Source of the DNA: Lachnospiraceae bacterium
GTDB taxonomy: Bacteria; Bacillota; Clostridia; Lachnospirales; Lachnospiraceae
Assembly: GCA_902363835.1 (NCBI GenBank)
Contig: CABJBM010000036.1
Location: forward strand, 1-53,403
Reading direction: 5' to 3'
Length of the DNA stretch: 53,403 bases
Shown here: in pieces, positions 25,216 through 33,965 of the stretch
Layout of the letters: every line of letters starts with the position of its first letter
How positions within the stretch are numbered: the first letter of the stretch is position 1
The notes under the pieces: generated by a model
Seen by the model: the letters and a program-made list of their open reading frames with translations, nothing else
Databases searched by the model: none
What the model was told of the DNA's origin: nothing
Program-made: the position numbers and the translations under genes

Positions 25216-27324
25216 ATGGAAAAATGGAACATATCAGAAACAATCAGCTGGAAATCCGTAGAAATCACAGGCGGATTCTGGAAAAAAAGAGAAGATACCA
25301 ATCGGATGGTAACCCTTCCGGCTGAGTATGAACAGTGCAGAGTTTCCGGCCGTGTGGATTCTGTCAAATGCATTTACCATCCGGAAAATGATAACAGGCC
25401 CCGGAAAGGCGTTTTTACCATTGATGGTGTACTGGAAGATAATATGGCTCAAGGCGGGGTCCCAAGGCCCCATCATTATTGGGATTCGGATTTGGCAAAA
25501 TGGATAGAGGGGGCGGCATATAGCCTGTACCATCATCCGGATCCGGAAACTGAGGAGAAAATTGATTCCATTGTAGAAGATTTTGCAAAGCTGCAGATGG
25601 AAGACGGATATTTAAATACATATTATACGGTGGTGGAACCGGGGAAGCGTTGGACAAATGTGTACCAGATGCATGAATTATATTGTGCCGGACATTTGAT
25701 AGAAGCTGCTGTTGCCTATTATGAGGCCACGGGAAAGGATCGCTTTCTAAAGATCATATGTAAATATGCAGATTATATTGATACGGTATTTGGACCGGAA
25801 GAAGGAAAAATACATGGATATCCGGGACATCAGGAAATCGAACTGTCCCTGGTAAAGCTGTATCGGTTAACAAAGGAATCCAGATACCTGAGATTAGCCA
25901 AGTATTTTCTGGATGAAAGAGGAAAGCAGCCGTACTTTTTTGAAGAAGAGGCAAAAAAATACGGCCGTGATGTAGAGGACAGAGGTCCAAAAGGAATCCT
26001 GGGAAAGAGTTTTATTGCAAAAGGACCGTATGCGCTGTTTCAGTCCCATCTTCCGGTACGGGAACAGGATACTGCGGAAGGGCATGCGGTCCGGGTGACC
26101 TATATGGCATGTGCCATGGCGGATGTGGCGGCGGAAACAAGAGATGAAAGCTTGTGGACCGCATGCAGCCGCCTGTGGGACAATGTGACAACGAAACGGA
26201 TGTATGTGACCGGAGGAATCGGCTCCCAGGACGGATGTGAACGCTTTAATTTCGATTATCAGCTGCCCAATGAAGAAGCGTATAACGAAACATGTGCTTC
26301 CATTGGGCTGGTCATGTGGGCAAATCGGATGCTGATGGTTTCACCTGATGGAAAATATGGGGATATCATGGAACGGGCGCTTTATAACGGGGTAATCAGC
26401 GGAGTATCCCTTAAGGGAGATAAGTTCTTTTATGCCAATCATCTGGCAGTACATCCCGGAGTGTTTGAAGACCGTATTATTACAAATCCAAGAATGTTTC
26501 CTGTTCGCCAAAGCTGGTTTCCGGTTTCCTGCTGTCCCATGAATTTGGCAAGATTAACAGAATCCATTGGCGGATATGTTTATTCCAGGGGGCTGTCTCC
26601 TGATGAAAAAGATATTATATATGTTCATTTGTATCTGGAAAACAGCATGAAGCTGGAAGTTCAGGGACAGGAGGTTAGGATCACTCAAAAAACACGTTAT
26701 CCCTGGGACGGAAAAATCAGCATTTTTGTGGAAACGGACTTGGAAGAGGAATTTACAATTGCAGTAAGAATTCCAGGCTGGTGCCATCACGCAACAGCCA
26801 AAGCGGGAGAAGAAACTCTGAATACCCAGCAGATAGAAAAAGGGTATCTGTATATCCGTAAGAACTGGAATAAAGCAAAGAAGTTAGAACTTGACCTGCA
26901 GTTACGGCCCTTTCTTTTGGAATCACATCCATCTGTGCGTATGAATTGTGCAAAGGCAGCGATTCAATATGGCCCTTTGGTTTACTGTCTGGAGGAGGCA
27001 GATAATGGAAAAGGTTTATTTGACATTATGCTCAATGGAAATTGCAGTTTGAACGCAGAGTTTGATGAAACGCTTTTGGGTGGAGTCTGCGTAGTAACGG
27101 CTGACGGATTTCGCAGAAAACAGGAGTCATGGAGGGGACAGCTATATTTGCCGGTGCAGGAAGGGGTAGAGCCTGTAAGAATCCGTGCCGTTCCTTATTA
27201 CAGCTGGAGCAACCGGGAAAGCGGAGAAATGACCGTCTGGATTGGTTACCAGTATGGAAATTTTAAATCAGAAACCTGTGTGGATGAAAGAAAGGCGGAA
27301 GAAAATGAAAGCAGTTGTATATGA
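25216..27324 (+). CDS. Glycoside hydrolase family 127-like protein (beta-L-arabinofuranosidase family, DUF1680)
   Basis: This cytoplasmic enzyme of about 702 residues belongs to the GH127/DUF1680 family, whose founding member releases beta-L-arabinofuranose with a zinc-bound Cys nucleophile. The expected metal/catalytic residues are visible: Glu358 and Cys360 in NETCASIG, and Cys439-Cys440 in VSCCPMNLARL. An (alpha/alpha) barrel precedes and beta domains follow. No signal peptide is present, so it acts on imported oligosaccharides. The frame is open to 25084, but the ATG at 25216 has GAGG upstream and matches the family N-terminus. Related families act on other plant sugars, so arabinose is probable, not proven. 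Confidence 0.88.
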   Translation: MEKWNISETISWKSVEITGGFWKKREDTNRMVTLPAEYEQCRVSGRVDSVKCIYHPENDNRPRKGVFTIDGVLEDNMAQGGVPRPHHYWDSDLAKWIEGAAYSLYHHPDPETEEKIDSIVEDFAKLQMEDGYLNTYYTVVEPGKRWTNVYQMHELYCAGHLIEAAVAYYEATGKDRFLKIICKYADYIDTVFGPEEGKIHGYPGHQEIELSLVKLYRLTKESRYLRLAKYFLDERGKQPYFFEEEAKKYGRDVEDRGPKGILGKSFIAKGPYALFQSHLPVREQDTAEGHAVRVTYMACAMADVAAETRDESLWTACSRLWDNVTTKRMYVTGGIGSQDGCERFNFDYQLPNEEAYNETCASIGLVMWANRMLMVSPDGKYGDIMERALYNGVISGVSLKGDKFFYANHLAVHPGVFEDRIITNPRMFPVRQSWFPVSCCPMNLARLTESIGGYVYSRGLSPDEKDIIYVHLYLENSMKLEVQGQEVRITQKTRYPWDGKISIFVETDLEEEFTIAVRIPGWCHHATAKAGEETLNTQQIEKGYLYIRKNWNKAKKLELDLQLRPFLLESHPSVRMNCAKAAIQYGPLVYCLEEADNGKGLFDIMLNGNCSLNAEFDETLLGGVCVVTADGFRRKQESWRGQLYLPVQEGVEPVRIRAVPYYSWSNRESGEMTVWIGYQYGNFKSETCVDERKAEENESSCI

Positions 27325-28330
27325 AGGACCAAATCAAATGGTTTATAAAGATGTGCCGGCTGCCAGCCCAAAAGCAGGAGAAGTCAAATTACGTGTAAAG
27401 GCCTGTGGTATCTGCGGAAGCGATGTACATGGATTTCTCGGGTTAACGGGCCGGAGAATAGAACCGATGATCATGGGACATGAGTTTGCAGGTGAAATTA
27501 CAGCTTTGGGAGAGGGCGTTACGGAATATGAAACAGGCAGCAGAGTAGCCGTGTACCCGGTAGCTTTTTGCGGGCACTGTGATATGTGTAAAAAGGGTGA
27601 TGTACATTTATGCCTGAATAAAAGAGCATTTGGAGTGTTGGAAGTAGACGGAGCCTTTGCAGAATATATTTGTGTGCCTGCAAAATGCTGTTTCCCGATT
27701 GAGGATCATGTTTCCCACACCATTGGATCTTTGATGGAGCCTTTGGCTGTGGCATATCGGGGAGTCGCCCATGCAGGTGATTTAGAAGGAAAAAATGTGT
27801 TAGTCGTTGGGACAGGAACCATCGGATTATTAGCACTTGCCTGTGTGAAAATGAAGAATCCGGCTAAGATTATTGTTTCTGATTTGAACGACAGCAGATT
27901 GGAAGTGGCAAAAAATATGGGATGCCATGTGGTTATCAATCCGGGCAGGGAAGATTTTAAGGAGAGAATTCTGGAAGAAACCCATGAACACGGCATAGAT
28001 GTGGCAATTGAGGCAGTAGGCGCAGCACCTACGGTCCAGCAGGCCATGTCATCCCTTTGTTTTGCAGGAACGGCTGTGTGGATCGGCAACAGCAAAAAAA
28101 TGATTGATATTAATATGCAGGAGATCGTTACCAGGGAACTTTCCGTACAGGGTTCTTTCCTATATGGATATGAGGAGTTTCGCCAGGTCGTAAGCTTATT
28201 AAATGAACGTAAGCTGAATGTGGAACCGTTGATCAGTAAAGAAATTACCTTAGAGCAGGTACCGGAATATTTTGAGAAACTGGCCCATACACCTGGAAAT
28301 TTAATAAAAGTAGTTGTTACAGATAAATAG
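27305..28330 (+). CDS. Zinc-dependent alcohol dehydrogenase (medium-chain, polyol/threonine dehydrogenase type)
   Basis: This 341-residue MDR enzyme oxidises a secondary alcohol of a polyol or sugar with NAD(P). The catalytic zinc site is Cys37, His59 and Glu60 (GICGSD; GHEFAG); the structural zinc site is Cys89, Cys92, Cys95 and Cys103. The Rossmann motif is VVGTGTIGLLALA. The true start is ATG 27305, 20 bases inside the end of the glycosidase gene, with GGCGGAAG as ribosome-binding site; the overlap implies coupled translation. Its substrate is probably derived from the sugar released by the glycosidase. Confidence 0.88.
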   Translation: MKAVVYEGPNQMVYKDVPAASPKAGEVKLRVKACGICGSDVHGFLGLTGRRIEPMIMGHEFAGEITALGEGVTEYETGSRVAVYPVAFCGHCDMCKKGDVHLCLNKRAFGVLEVDGAFAEYICVPAKCCFPIEDHVSHTIGSLMEPLAVAYRGVAHAGDLEGKNVLVVGTGTIGLLALACVKMKNPAKIIVSDLNDSRLEVAKNMGCHVVINPGREDFKERILEETHEHGIDVAIEAVGAAPTVQQAMSSLCFAGTAVWIGNSKKMIDINMQEIVTRELSVQGSFLYGYEEFRQVVSLLNERKLNVEPLISKEITLEQVPEYFEKLAHTPGNLIKVVVTDK

Positions 28331-28347
28331 TAAGGGAGGTAAAAATC

Positions 28348-29172
28348 ATGGAATACAGTAAGGAATTAATTGAAGATTTGGAGAAAAAGGCGCAGCTTTT
28401 AAGAAAAGATGTGGTGGTCAGTATGGGAGTTGGAGTTGCAGGTCATATCGGCGGTTCAAATTCTTCCGCAGATATTGTTTCGGCATTATATTTCCATAAA
28501 ATGAAACATGATCCGAAAAATCCCCGGATGGAGGACAGAGACAGATTTTTGCTGAGCAAAGGGCATGTGGCAATTTTACAGTATGCGGCATTGGCAGAGT
28601 GCGGATATTTTCCGGCAGAGGATCTTAAGCATACAAAGGAAATCGGATTTCACTTGCAGGGGCATCCGGATGTAATGAAAACACCGGGGATTGAAGCCGG
28701 TACCGGATCACTTGGACAGGGACTTTCCATTGGTCTGGGAATGGCCCTTGGATTGAAGCTTGATCATATTGACCGCAAAGTATATGTTCTGGTGGGAGAT
28801 GGGGAAAGCGCCGAAGGACAGATTTGGGAAGCTGCGATGGCAGCAAGTGCGTTTAAGGCAGATAATCTGGTAGCAATTGTCGACAATAATGAATTGCAGG
28901 CAAATGGTAAGATCACAGACCGGTTTAACAGTTATCCGTTAATTCCAAAATGGGAAAGCTTTGGCTGGAATGTCATTGAAATTGACGGACATGATATGGA
29001 AGCAATTCTTGCTGCTCTGGATGAAGCAGATACTGTGAAGGGCAGACCAACGGTAATTATAGCACATACCGTTAAAGGGAAAGGTGTAAGCTTTGCTGAA
29101 CATGTTGTGGGTTTCCATAATGGAATGCTGACCCGGGAAACTTATGCACAGGCATTAAAAGAATTGGCTTAA
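28348..29172 (+). CDS. Transketolase, N-terminal (thiamine diphosphate-binding) subunit
   Basis: This 274-residue protein corresponds to the N-terminal third of transketolase in a split enzyme. The thiamine diphosphate motif GDGESAEGQIWEAAMAAS...VDNN is intact, as are His residues in GHIGGSNS, SKGHVA and LQGHPDV. GGGAGG precedes the ATG, and the C-terminal subunit follows after 16 bases. Split transketolases in sugar clusters often serve dedicated pathways, transferring a two-carbon unit from an unusual ketose, rather than the central pentose phosphate pathway. Confidence 0.92.
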   Translation: MEYSKELIEDLEKKAQLLRKDVVVSMGVGVAGHIGGSNSSADIVSALYFHKMKHDPKNPRMEDRDRFLLSKGHVAILQYAALAECGYFPAEDLKHTKEIGFHLQGHPDVMKTPGIEAGTGSLGQGLSIGLGMALGLKLDHIDRKVYVLVGDGESAEGQIWEAAMAASAFKADNLVAIVDNNELQANGKITDRFNSYPLIPKWESFGWNVIEIDGHDMEAILAALDEADTVKGRPTVIIAHTVKGKGVSFAEHVVGFHNGMLTRETYAQALKELA

Positions 29173-29188
29173 GCAGGAGGAAAAGAAA

Positions 29189-30130
29189 ATGGCATATACA
29201 AATCAAAGAATTGCCTATGGCAATACGCTGGTAGAGTTAGGAAAAGAAGATAAGAGAATCGTTGTTCTTGATGCGGATCTGGGGGCTTCCACAATGGGCA
29301 AATTGTTTGAAACCGCTTATCCGGAACGGCATTTTGAAATGGGAATTGCAGAAGCAAACATGACTTCGGTTGCAGCTGGATTGGCACAAACAGGCAAAAT
29401 TCCATTTACCAATTCTTTTGCGGTTTTTGCGGGAGGACGTGCCTATGATCAGATACGCCAGACCATTGCAATTGGAAAACTAAATGTAAAGATATGCGGA
29501 TCATCCTCCGGATTATCGGATTTTGGAGATGGAGCCACCCATCAGGCCATAGAAGATATGGCCATTATGAGGGCAATTCCGAATATGACGGTGATAAGCC
29601 CGGCAGATGCCAATGAGACGGTTCAGGCGGTTAAGGCAATGGTGGAGATAATAAGTCCCTGTTATCTCAGACTGAACCGGAATGACTACGAAAATGTAAC
29701 ACCGGAAGATAAACCCTTTGTGATCGGCACACCAAGTGTAATAAGGGAAGGCAGTGAAATCGTTGTTTTTGCTACCGGAATTATGGTAGGAAAAGTGCTG
29801 GCTGCTGCAGAAGAGCTGAATGGTAAGATTTCGGTAAAGGTTGTTAATGTGAGTACAATTAAACCCATGAACAAAGAGGCGGTGATCGATCTTGTGAAAG
29901 GCTGCAGGGCCGTTGTTACCGCAGAGGAACACAGCATTGTGGGAGGACTTGGAAGCGCCATCTCCGAGGTGCTTAGTAAAGAATGCAAGCCAATCGGTTA
30001 TGTTGGTGTAAATGACACATTTGGAAGCAGTGGTCACAGCTATAATGATGTATTGGAATATTATGGCCTTACAAAAGAACATATTGTGGAAGCGATTGAA
30101 GAGATGGCACAAATGAAACCAAAGGTGTAA
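29189..30130 (+). CDS. Transketolase, C-terminal subunit
   Basis: This 313-residue partner of the preceding gene carries the pyrimidine-binding domain with the catalytic Glu in EMGIAEANMTSVAAGLA, and the C-terminal transketolase domain (VNVSTIKPMNKEAV; VVTAEEHSIVGGLGSAISE). AGCAGGAGG precedes the ATG. With the N-terminal subunit it forms the alpha2beta2 enzyme. No pentulose kinase or isomerase lies in this cluster, so the ketose donor may be made by the upstream dehydrogenase or supplied from elsewhere. Confidence 0.92.
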   Translation: MAYTNQRIAYGNTLVELGKEDKRIVVLDADLGASTMGKLFETAYPERHFEMGIAEANMTSVAAGLAQTGKIPFTNSFAVFAGGRAYDQIRQTIAIGKLNVKICGSSSGLSDFGDGATHQAIEDMAIMRAIPNMTVISPADANETVQAVKAMVEIISPCYLRLNRNDYENVTPEDKPFVIGTPSVIREGSEIVVFATGIMVGKVLAAAEELNGKISVKVVNVSTIKPMNKEAVIDLVKGCRAVVTAEEHSIVGGLGSAISEVLSKECKPIGYVGVNDTFGSSGHSYNDVLEYYGLTKEHIVEAIEEMAQMKPKV

Positions 30131-30183
30131 ATTCCTGGTTAAAGTGAATTTGTATACCGCTGAAGCGGCAGATGGAGGTAAAT

Positions 30184-31068
30184 ATGAAAATAGGATTTAT
30201 CGGTCTTGGAATTATGGGAAAACCTATGGCTAAAAACCTTATAAAGGCAGGCCATGAATTGGTTGTGTTTGATGTGATAAAACAAAATATAGAAGCCATG
30301 ACAGCGGAGGGAGCAAAGGCAGCAGCTTCATCAAAGGAAGTGGCAGAGGAATGCAGACTGATTATTACCATGCTGCCAAATGGCCCCCATGTGAAAGCGG
30401 TTGTTATGGGGGAAAATGGGATATTGGAAGGTGCAGCAGAAGGAACGGTTCTTGTTGATATGAGTTCCATTGCACCTCTTGTATCACAGGAGATTTGTAA
30501 GGCTTGCGCAGAAAAAGGAGTAAAAATGATTGACGCCCCTGTATCGGGCGGAGAACCAAAGGCAGTGGATGGAACACTGGCTGTCATGGCAGGAGGAGAT
30601 AAAGCAATATTCGATGAAGTATATGAAGTTTTGATGGCAATGGGAGCAAGTGCAGTACATTGCGGAGAGGTCGGAGCAGGAAATACAACAAAGTTAGCGA
30701 ATCAGGTAATTGTTGCCTTAAATATAGCTGCTGTTTCAGAAGCGTTTATGCTGAGCACGAAAGCAGGTGTAAACCCTGTCAAAGTTTTTGATGCAATTAA
30801 AGGGGGCCTTGCAGGTTCAAACGTTATGAATGCAAAAGTGCCTATGATTATGGAAGGCAATTTTAAGCCTGGATTTAAGATTGATTTACATATTAAAGAT
30901 TTAAATAACGCACTGGAAACAGGGCATGAGGTAGGGGCATACCTGCCTTTGACCTCCTCGGTAATGGAAATACTCCAGATACTGCATGGGGATGGACACG
31001 GCCAGGACGATCACAGTGGGATAGCAATGTATTACGAAAAAAATGCAAATGCCCAAATCCGTAAATAA
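30184..31068 (+). CDS. 3-hydroxyisobutyrate dehydrogenase family reductase (2-hydroxy-3-oxopropionate reductase-like)
   Basis: This 294-residue beta-hydroxyacid dehydrogenase has the N-terminal NAD(P) motif GFIGLGIMGKPMAKNL, the substrate-binding DAPVSGGEPKA and the catalytic Lys in GNTTKLANQ. Members interconvert semialdehydes or beta-hydroxyacids such as tartronate semialdehyde/glycerate or threonate. ATG 30184 follows GGAGG; an in-frame ATG at 30172 overlaps that site. It is the last gene of the operon, with a terminator about 70 bases later. Here it may reduce a short aldehyde acid made from the sugar; this is inference. Confidence 0.88.
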   Translation: MKIGFIGLGIMGKPMAKNLIKAGHELVVFDVIKQNIEAMTAEGAKAAASSKEVAEECRLIITMLPNGPHVKAVVMGENGILEGAAEGTVLVDMSSIAPLVSQEICKACAEKGVKMIDAPVSGGEPKAVDGTLAVMAGGDKAIFDEVYEVLMAMGASAVHCGEVGAGNTTKLANQVIVALNIAAVSEAFMLSTKAGVNPVKVFDAIKGGLAGSNVMNAKVPMIMEGNFKPGFKIDLHIKDLNNALETGHEVGAYLPLTSSVMEILQILHGDGHGQDDHSGIAMYYEKNANAQIRK

Positions 31069-31137
31069 TAAGTAAACTTTATCAGTTAATGAAATCAATT
31101 GATCCCCATCTATCCTTTCTATAATAGATTAATAATG

Positions 31138-31174
31138 AAAGAAGTCAGCGCCATATTGCTGACTTCTTTTATTT
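31138..31174 (+). terminator. Rho-independent terminator of the carbohydrate operon
   Basis: AAGAAGTCAGC pairs with GCTGACTTCTT over 11 bp around an eight-base loop, followed by TTATTTAT. Confidence 0.85.
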
Positions 31175-31419
31175 ATCCCCCGTGTTTTGGAGAATTCCAG
31201 CTATATTGAAATGCATTCTTTTTTCTGGCTGTCCACCTATGCCATGATCAACGAAGGCACGGCTTATAAAGCAAGAACGGAAAAGCGGTTATTTCTTTCA
31301 TAACTGAGCTTTTGTTGGTTAAAAAGATTAAAATAAGTATTGAAACAAGTTTGATTATATTATACAATGACATTGTAATTAAAATAATATATAAGTATTT
31401 AAAACAATACAAAGGAGCA

Positions 31420-31479
31420 ATGGTGATATTTTATTACAACGTAGAAAAAGTAAGGTCACGATTCGTGTTTATTTTTTAA
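31420..31479 (+). other. 19-codon small ORF with a good ribosome-binding site
   Basis: AAAGGAGCA immediately precedes ATG 31420. The product MVIFYYNVEKVRSRFVFIF is hydrophobic and basic, ending in TAA. A small CACG-ATT-CGTG hairpin and a T-rich run (TTTATTTTTT) overlap its end, so it looks like a leader peptide with an attenuator upstream of the toxin-like gene, or a coincidence in AT-rich DNA. Confidence 0.3.
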
Positions 31480-31481
31480 AT

Positions 31482-31505
31482 GGGGGTGATTCCATTGGTT
31501 TATTA
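31482..31505 (+). promoter_or_regulatory. Mini-ORF leader with strong ribosome-binding site, copy 1
   Basis: GGGGGTGATTCC is followed by ATTG and a three-codon frame TTG-GTT-TAT-TAA. The 13-base core GGTGATTCCATTG (31485-31497) is repeated exactly upstream of the secreted-protein gene at 34809 on the other strand, also followed by TTG-NNN-NNN-TAA. The true start of the next gene is about 55 bases downstream. Confidence 0.4.
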
Positions 31506-31551
31506 ATTTGAAGTAAAGTACAGACGACTGCTAATAAAGGAGGAAAATAAG

Positions 31552-32286
31552 ATGAAAAAGTTTATATCAGCATTACTGGTAGCTTTTACAATATTTATGG
31601 CTATTCCATTGGAGACTCAGGCGGCTTCGGTTGATACTGCAGCTGTGCAGGAGATGGAATATAGTGATAGTTCAGATGTAATAATCGGAAAATCTGAGAT
31701 AGCAGCAACACCTGGATTGGCCAGAGTGCCAAATCTGTTAACGGTAAATTGGGTGGCATCAGAATCTCAGGTGATTATTTCCGTATTTAATACAGGAATT
31801 GATACAGTGGACACTTTTGCAGGGACTGTAAAAACAGGATCCACCAGTAAAGCGTTTACTGCCACGAAACTGGCGCCGCTTACAACAAAAACTATAACAG
31901 TTAACATTAATATGTTAAAATGCTATGAGGATATTACGGTCGATTATTATGGAATTGACGGTAAAACCGAATTTGGTAAAGGTAAATCTACCGGGCATAG
32001 GGAAATGCCGGCGAATCTGTCCTCATCTTGGCATCAAGGTTCATTTTCTTCTGTATATGATTCAATAAATTATCATTTTAATAAGCATAAGTCAGGAGTA
32101 GGCAGTTCAAATATCTGTGCATATGTTCGCAGTGCTCAAGGTTTTAAAAGCAACTTGTCAGGTGCAACATCATCTCCTGTATATGGCCCGACACCAAATG
32201 TAACCCGATACAAGAAAAATGGGAAATTTATTGACATATATGGCACTCCGAATACAGGTAAAATTATTAGCTACGGAAAATCATAA
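31552..32286 (+). CDS. Secreted protein with toxin-like C-terminal domain (putative polymorphic-toxin-type effector)
   Basis: This 244-residue protein has a Sec signal peptide (MKKFISALLVAFTIFMAIPLETQA, cleavage near residue 24), a low-complexity linker, a beta-rich Ig-like segment at about 60-145, and a C-terminal domain at about 165-244. That domain has the pattern H175..K178-H179 / Y191 / A195..F198 / R219-Y220 / KNGKFIDIYG / GKIISYG, which resembles the His-Lys-His...Arg/Ser...Tyr pattern at the end of polymorphic toxins of the BECR ribonuclease fold. A 159-residue gene with immunity-like traits follows at once. AAGGAGG precedes the ATG. Secretion and the N-terminal layout are seen directly; toxin function is inferred from pattern memory. 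Confidence 0.55.
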   Translation: MKKFISALLVAFTIFMAIPLETQAASVDTAAVQEMEYSDSSDVIIGKSEIAATPGLARVPNLLTVNWVASESQVIISVFNTGIDTVDTFAGTVKTGSTSKAFTATKLAPLTTKTITVNINMLKCYEDITVDYYGIDGKTEFGKGKSTGHREMPANLSSSWHQGSFSSVYDSINYHFNKHKSGVGSSNICAYVRSAQGFKSNLSGATSSPVYGPTPNVTRYKKNGKFIDIYGTPNTGKIISYGKS

Positions 32287-32364
32287 ATTTAATTTTAATG
32301 CCCAAAGTAATGCAAAGCATGGTAAGATACATTTATATTATAAGGAAAGAAGGTTAGGAATAAA

Positions 32365-32844
32365 GTGGCACTAGAACATAGATTTCTATTAATATCCATT
32401 GAGGATAAAAGTGTTTTACAGGACATAAGTTTTTATGACCGTATTTTAGATGATGACATGAGTGAAACTTGTTCTGTTTTACTGGATATGGTCATTAATG
32501 ACAATATCATTTCTTGCTTTGCAGACTATTTGGCATGGGCTCCAGGGAAAAATTATTATGATGATTCGCAGGTATATGGCCTTAACAGAGATGGGATTAC
32601 TCTATATGATGCTGAGTCTCAAAAACAACTTTATAATATCCTGAAAAGCATAAAATCTCTTTTTGATAATGCCCCTGATATGATTAAATTGCGCGGAGAT
32701 GTGTATGTTACAGAAAATGGAGTAGTCAGCTATGAAACTGTGGAAATAAAAAAAGAGTGTTTTATGAAAAACATGTGTCAAATGATTGATGCTGTTGCGC
32801 AGCTTGGTAAGCAAAACAGCTATTTGATTCACTTAGGTGTATAA
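32365..32844 (+). CDS. Small cytoplasmic acidic protein, candidate immunity partner of the secreted protein
   Basis: This 159-residue protein starts at GTG 32365 after TTAGGA and has no signal peptide. It is acidic in its first half (ISIEDKSVLQDISFYDRILDDDM) and has scattered aromatic residues (FADYLAWAPGKNYYDDSQVYGL). Nothing catalytic is recognised. It lies 78 bases after the toxin-like gene on the same strand, with a terminator after it, so the two form a unit. Small, acidic, unique proteins directly after a toxin gene are typical immunity proteins. The assignment rests on context alone. Confidence 0.45.
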   Translation: MALEHRFLLISIEDKSVLQDISFYDRILDDDMSETCSVLLDMVINDNIISCFADYLAWAPGKNYYDDSQVYGLNRDGITLYDAESQKQLYNILKSIKSLFDNAPDMIKLRGDVYVTENGVVSYETVEIKKECFMKNMCQMIDAVAQLGKQNSYLIHLGV

Positions 32845-32902
32845 TTTCAATCGTCAGAGATAAGGGATACATGTTTTCTCTTTTTCAGGCAGCAAAGGTA
32901 CA

Positions 32903-32931
32903 TACCCCCTGCCATTTATAGGCAGGGGGTA
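32903..32931. terminator. GC-rich hairpin between convergent units
   Basis: TACCCCCTGCC (32903-32913) pairs perfectly with GGCAGGGGGTA (32921-32931) around a seven-base loop. No T-run is present on either side, but it lies midway between the immunity candidate and the convergent anti-sigma gene and probably terminates or protects both transcripts. Confidence 0.65.
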
Positions 32932-33008
32932 ACTTAATGCCCAAATCTCAGATTTTGGAGATAAAACAGCTTAAAAGATCTTCATAAATTATCTCACCCT
33001 TTATGGAC

Positions 33009-33965
33009 TCACCTTTTTGTTTTTATATAATTTAATATTTCATCTATATCTTTAGAGGAAAGGCTTTTTAAATGCTGACCTTGCTTGTAGAAATAATACT
33101 GCCCGTCTTCCTCATATAGAAAAATACGTTCATCCAAGGCTTGTTCCTGCAAAGCCTTATCATCTGCAATCCATACGGCAGAGTACTTGCCGCTGGTAAG
33201 CGGAAGGCTGATGATCATGTATTGATTATATTTTGTTTCATCAAAAGGAACCAGAGCATTACTGGAAATATCCGGAGCATTATCATACAAGCGTTTTATC
33301 ATGGCTGCTCCCTCCATATCAAATAGATCTATAAGTTTTTCATAATTCCCGTCTTGAAATTTGGAGATAAACAGGTTCAAATATTGAGAACCCATAATTA
33401 CTTGCTGATTATTTTTTCCCTGCCAGACAATGTTTGTATCTCCATTCCATGGAATATCAAGCGAAAAATGATTGTTGGGAAAGAAAACAGAGGGCATGAT
33501 CTCATACATCTTAATGTTTATTTGATTGCTTTGTTTGTCATCATAGACTTTGACTCTAACACTGTTTTTTGTTTGTTCCAGCGTTCCGCGTATAGAATAA
33601 ATTTCCCTGCCGGTATCGTAATTCCACTGGTAGTTAATGGGCGAATCTCCGATAAAAACAGGAGAACCAACGATAAATAAACGGAGAAAAATGCCAAGCA
33701 GTATAATGCAAGAGGCGGCAATTACGCCGGATAAGATGTAGGTTCTCCGTTTAAGAGAGTATTTTACTTTCCGCATATATTCTATTTCAATTTTAGGTAC
33801 TGTGGGGAAGTCAATGGGCTTTTGTATATGTTCAAGATATGTTCTGCAATCTTCGCACTGCTCTAAATGCTGGCGGATAACAGTATTACTTTCTTCGCTG
33901 GTCAGCTTTTCGGCATATAATGGGAGCATATCCCGAACGATATTACAATTTAATGTATCTTTCAT
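33009..33965 (-). CDS. Anti-sigma factor with zinc-finger (ZAS) domain and one membrane helix
   Basis: This 318-residue membrane-anchored regulator has an N-terminal ZAS motif HxxxCxxC (His33, Cys37, Cys40), characteristic of anti-sigma factors that hold an ECF sigma factor at the membrane, and a helix at about 73-95. The large extracellular domain is unrecognised. Its start overlaps the sigma gene's stop by four bases. The external signal that releases sigma is unknown; envelope stress would be usual. Identification as the cognate anti-sigma is firm from motif and position. Confidence 0.85.
   Translation of the reverse strand: MKDTLNCNIVRDMLPLYAEKLTSEESNTVIRQHLEQCEDCRTYLEHIQKPIDFPTVPKIEIEYMRKVKYSLKRRTYILSGVIAASCIILLGIFLRLFIVGSPVFIGDSPINYQWNYDTGREIYSIRGTLEQTKNSVRVKVYDDKQSNQINIKMYEIMPSVFFPNNHFSLDIPWNGDTNIVWQGKNNQQVIMGSQYLNLFISKFQDGNYEKLIDLFDMEGAAMIKRLYDNAPDISSNALVPFDETKYNQYMIISLPLTSGKYSAVWIADDKALQEQALDERIFLYEEDGQYYFYKQGQHLKSLSSKDIDEILNYIKTKR

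Larger units (their letters stand above)
31175..31551 (+). other. Intergenic stretch: decayed frame, small ORFs and leader of the secreted toxin-like gene
   Basis: A frame of about 38 codons without start at about 31180-31300 (contains MHSFFWLSTYAMINEG) may be a remnant of an unidentified gene. It is followed by AT-rich DNA. A 19-codon ORF (31420-31479) and a mini-ORF leader (31482-31505) come next, described separately, then AAGGAGG for the gene at 31552. Confidence 0.35.
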
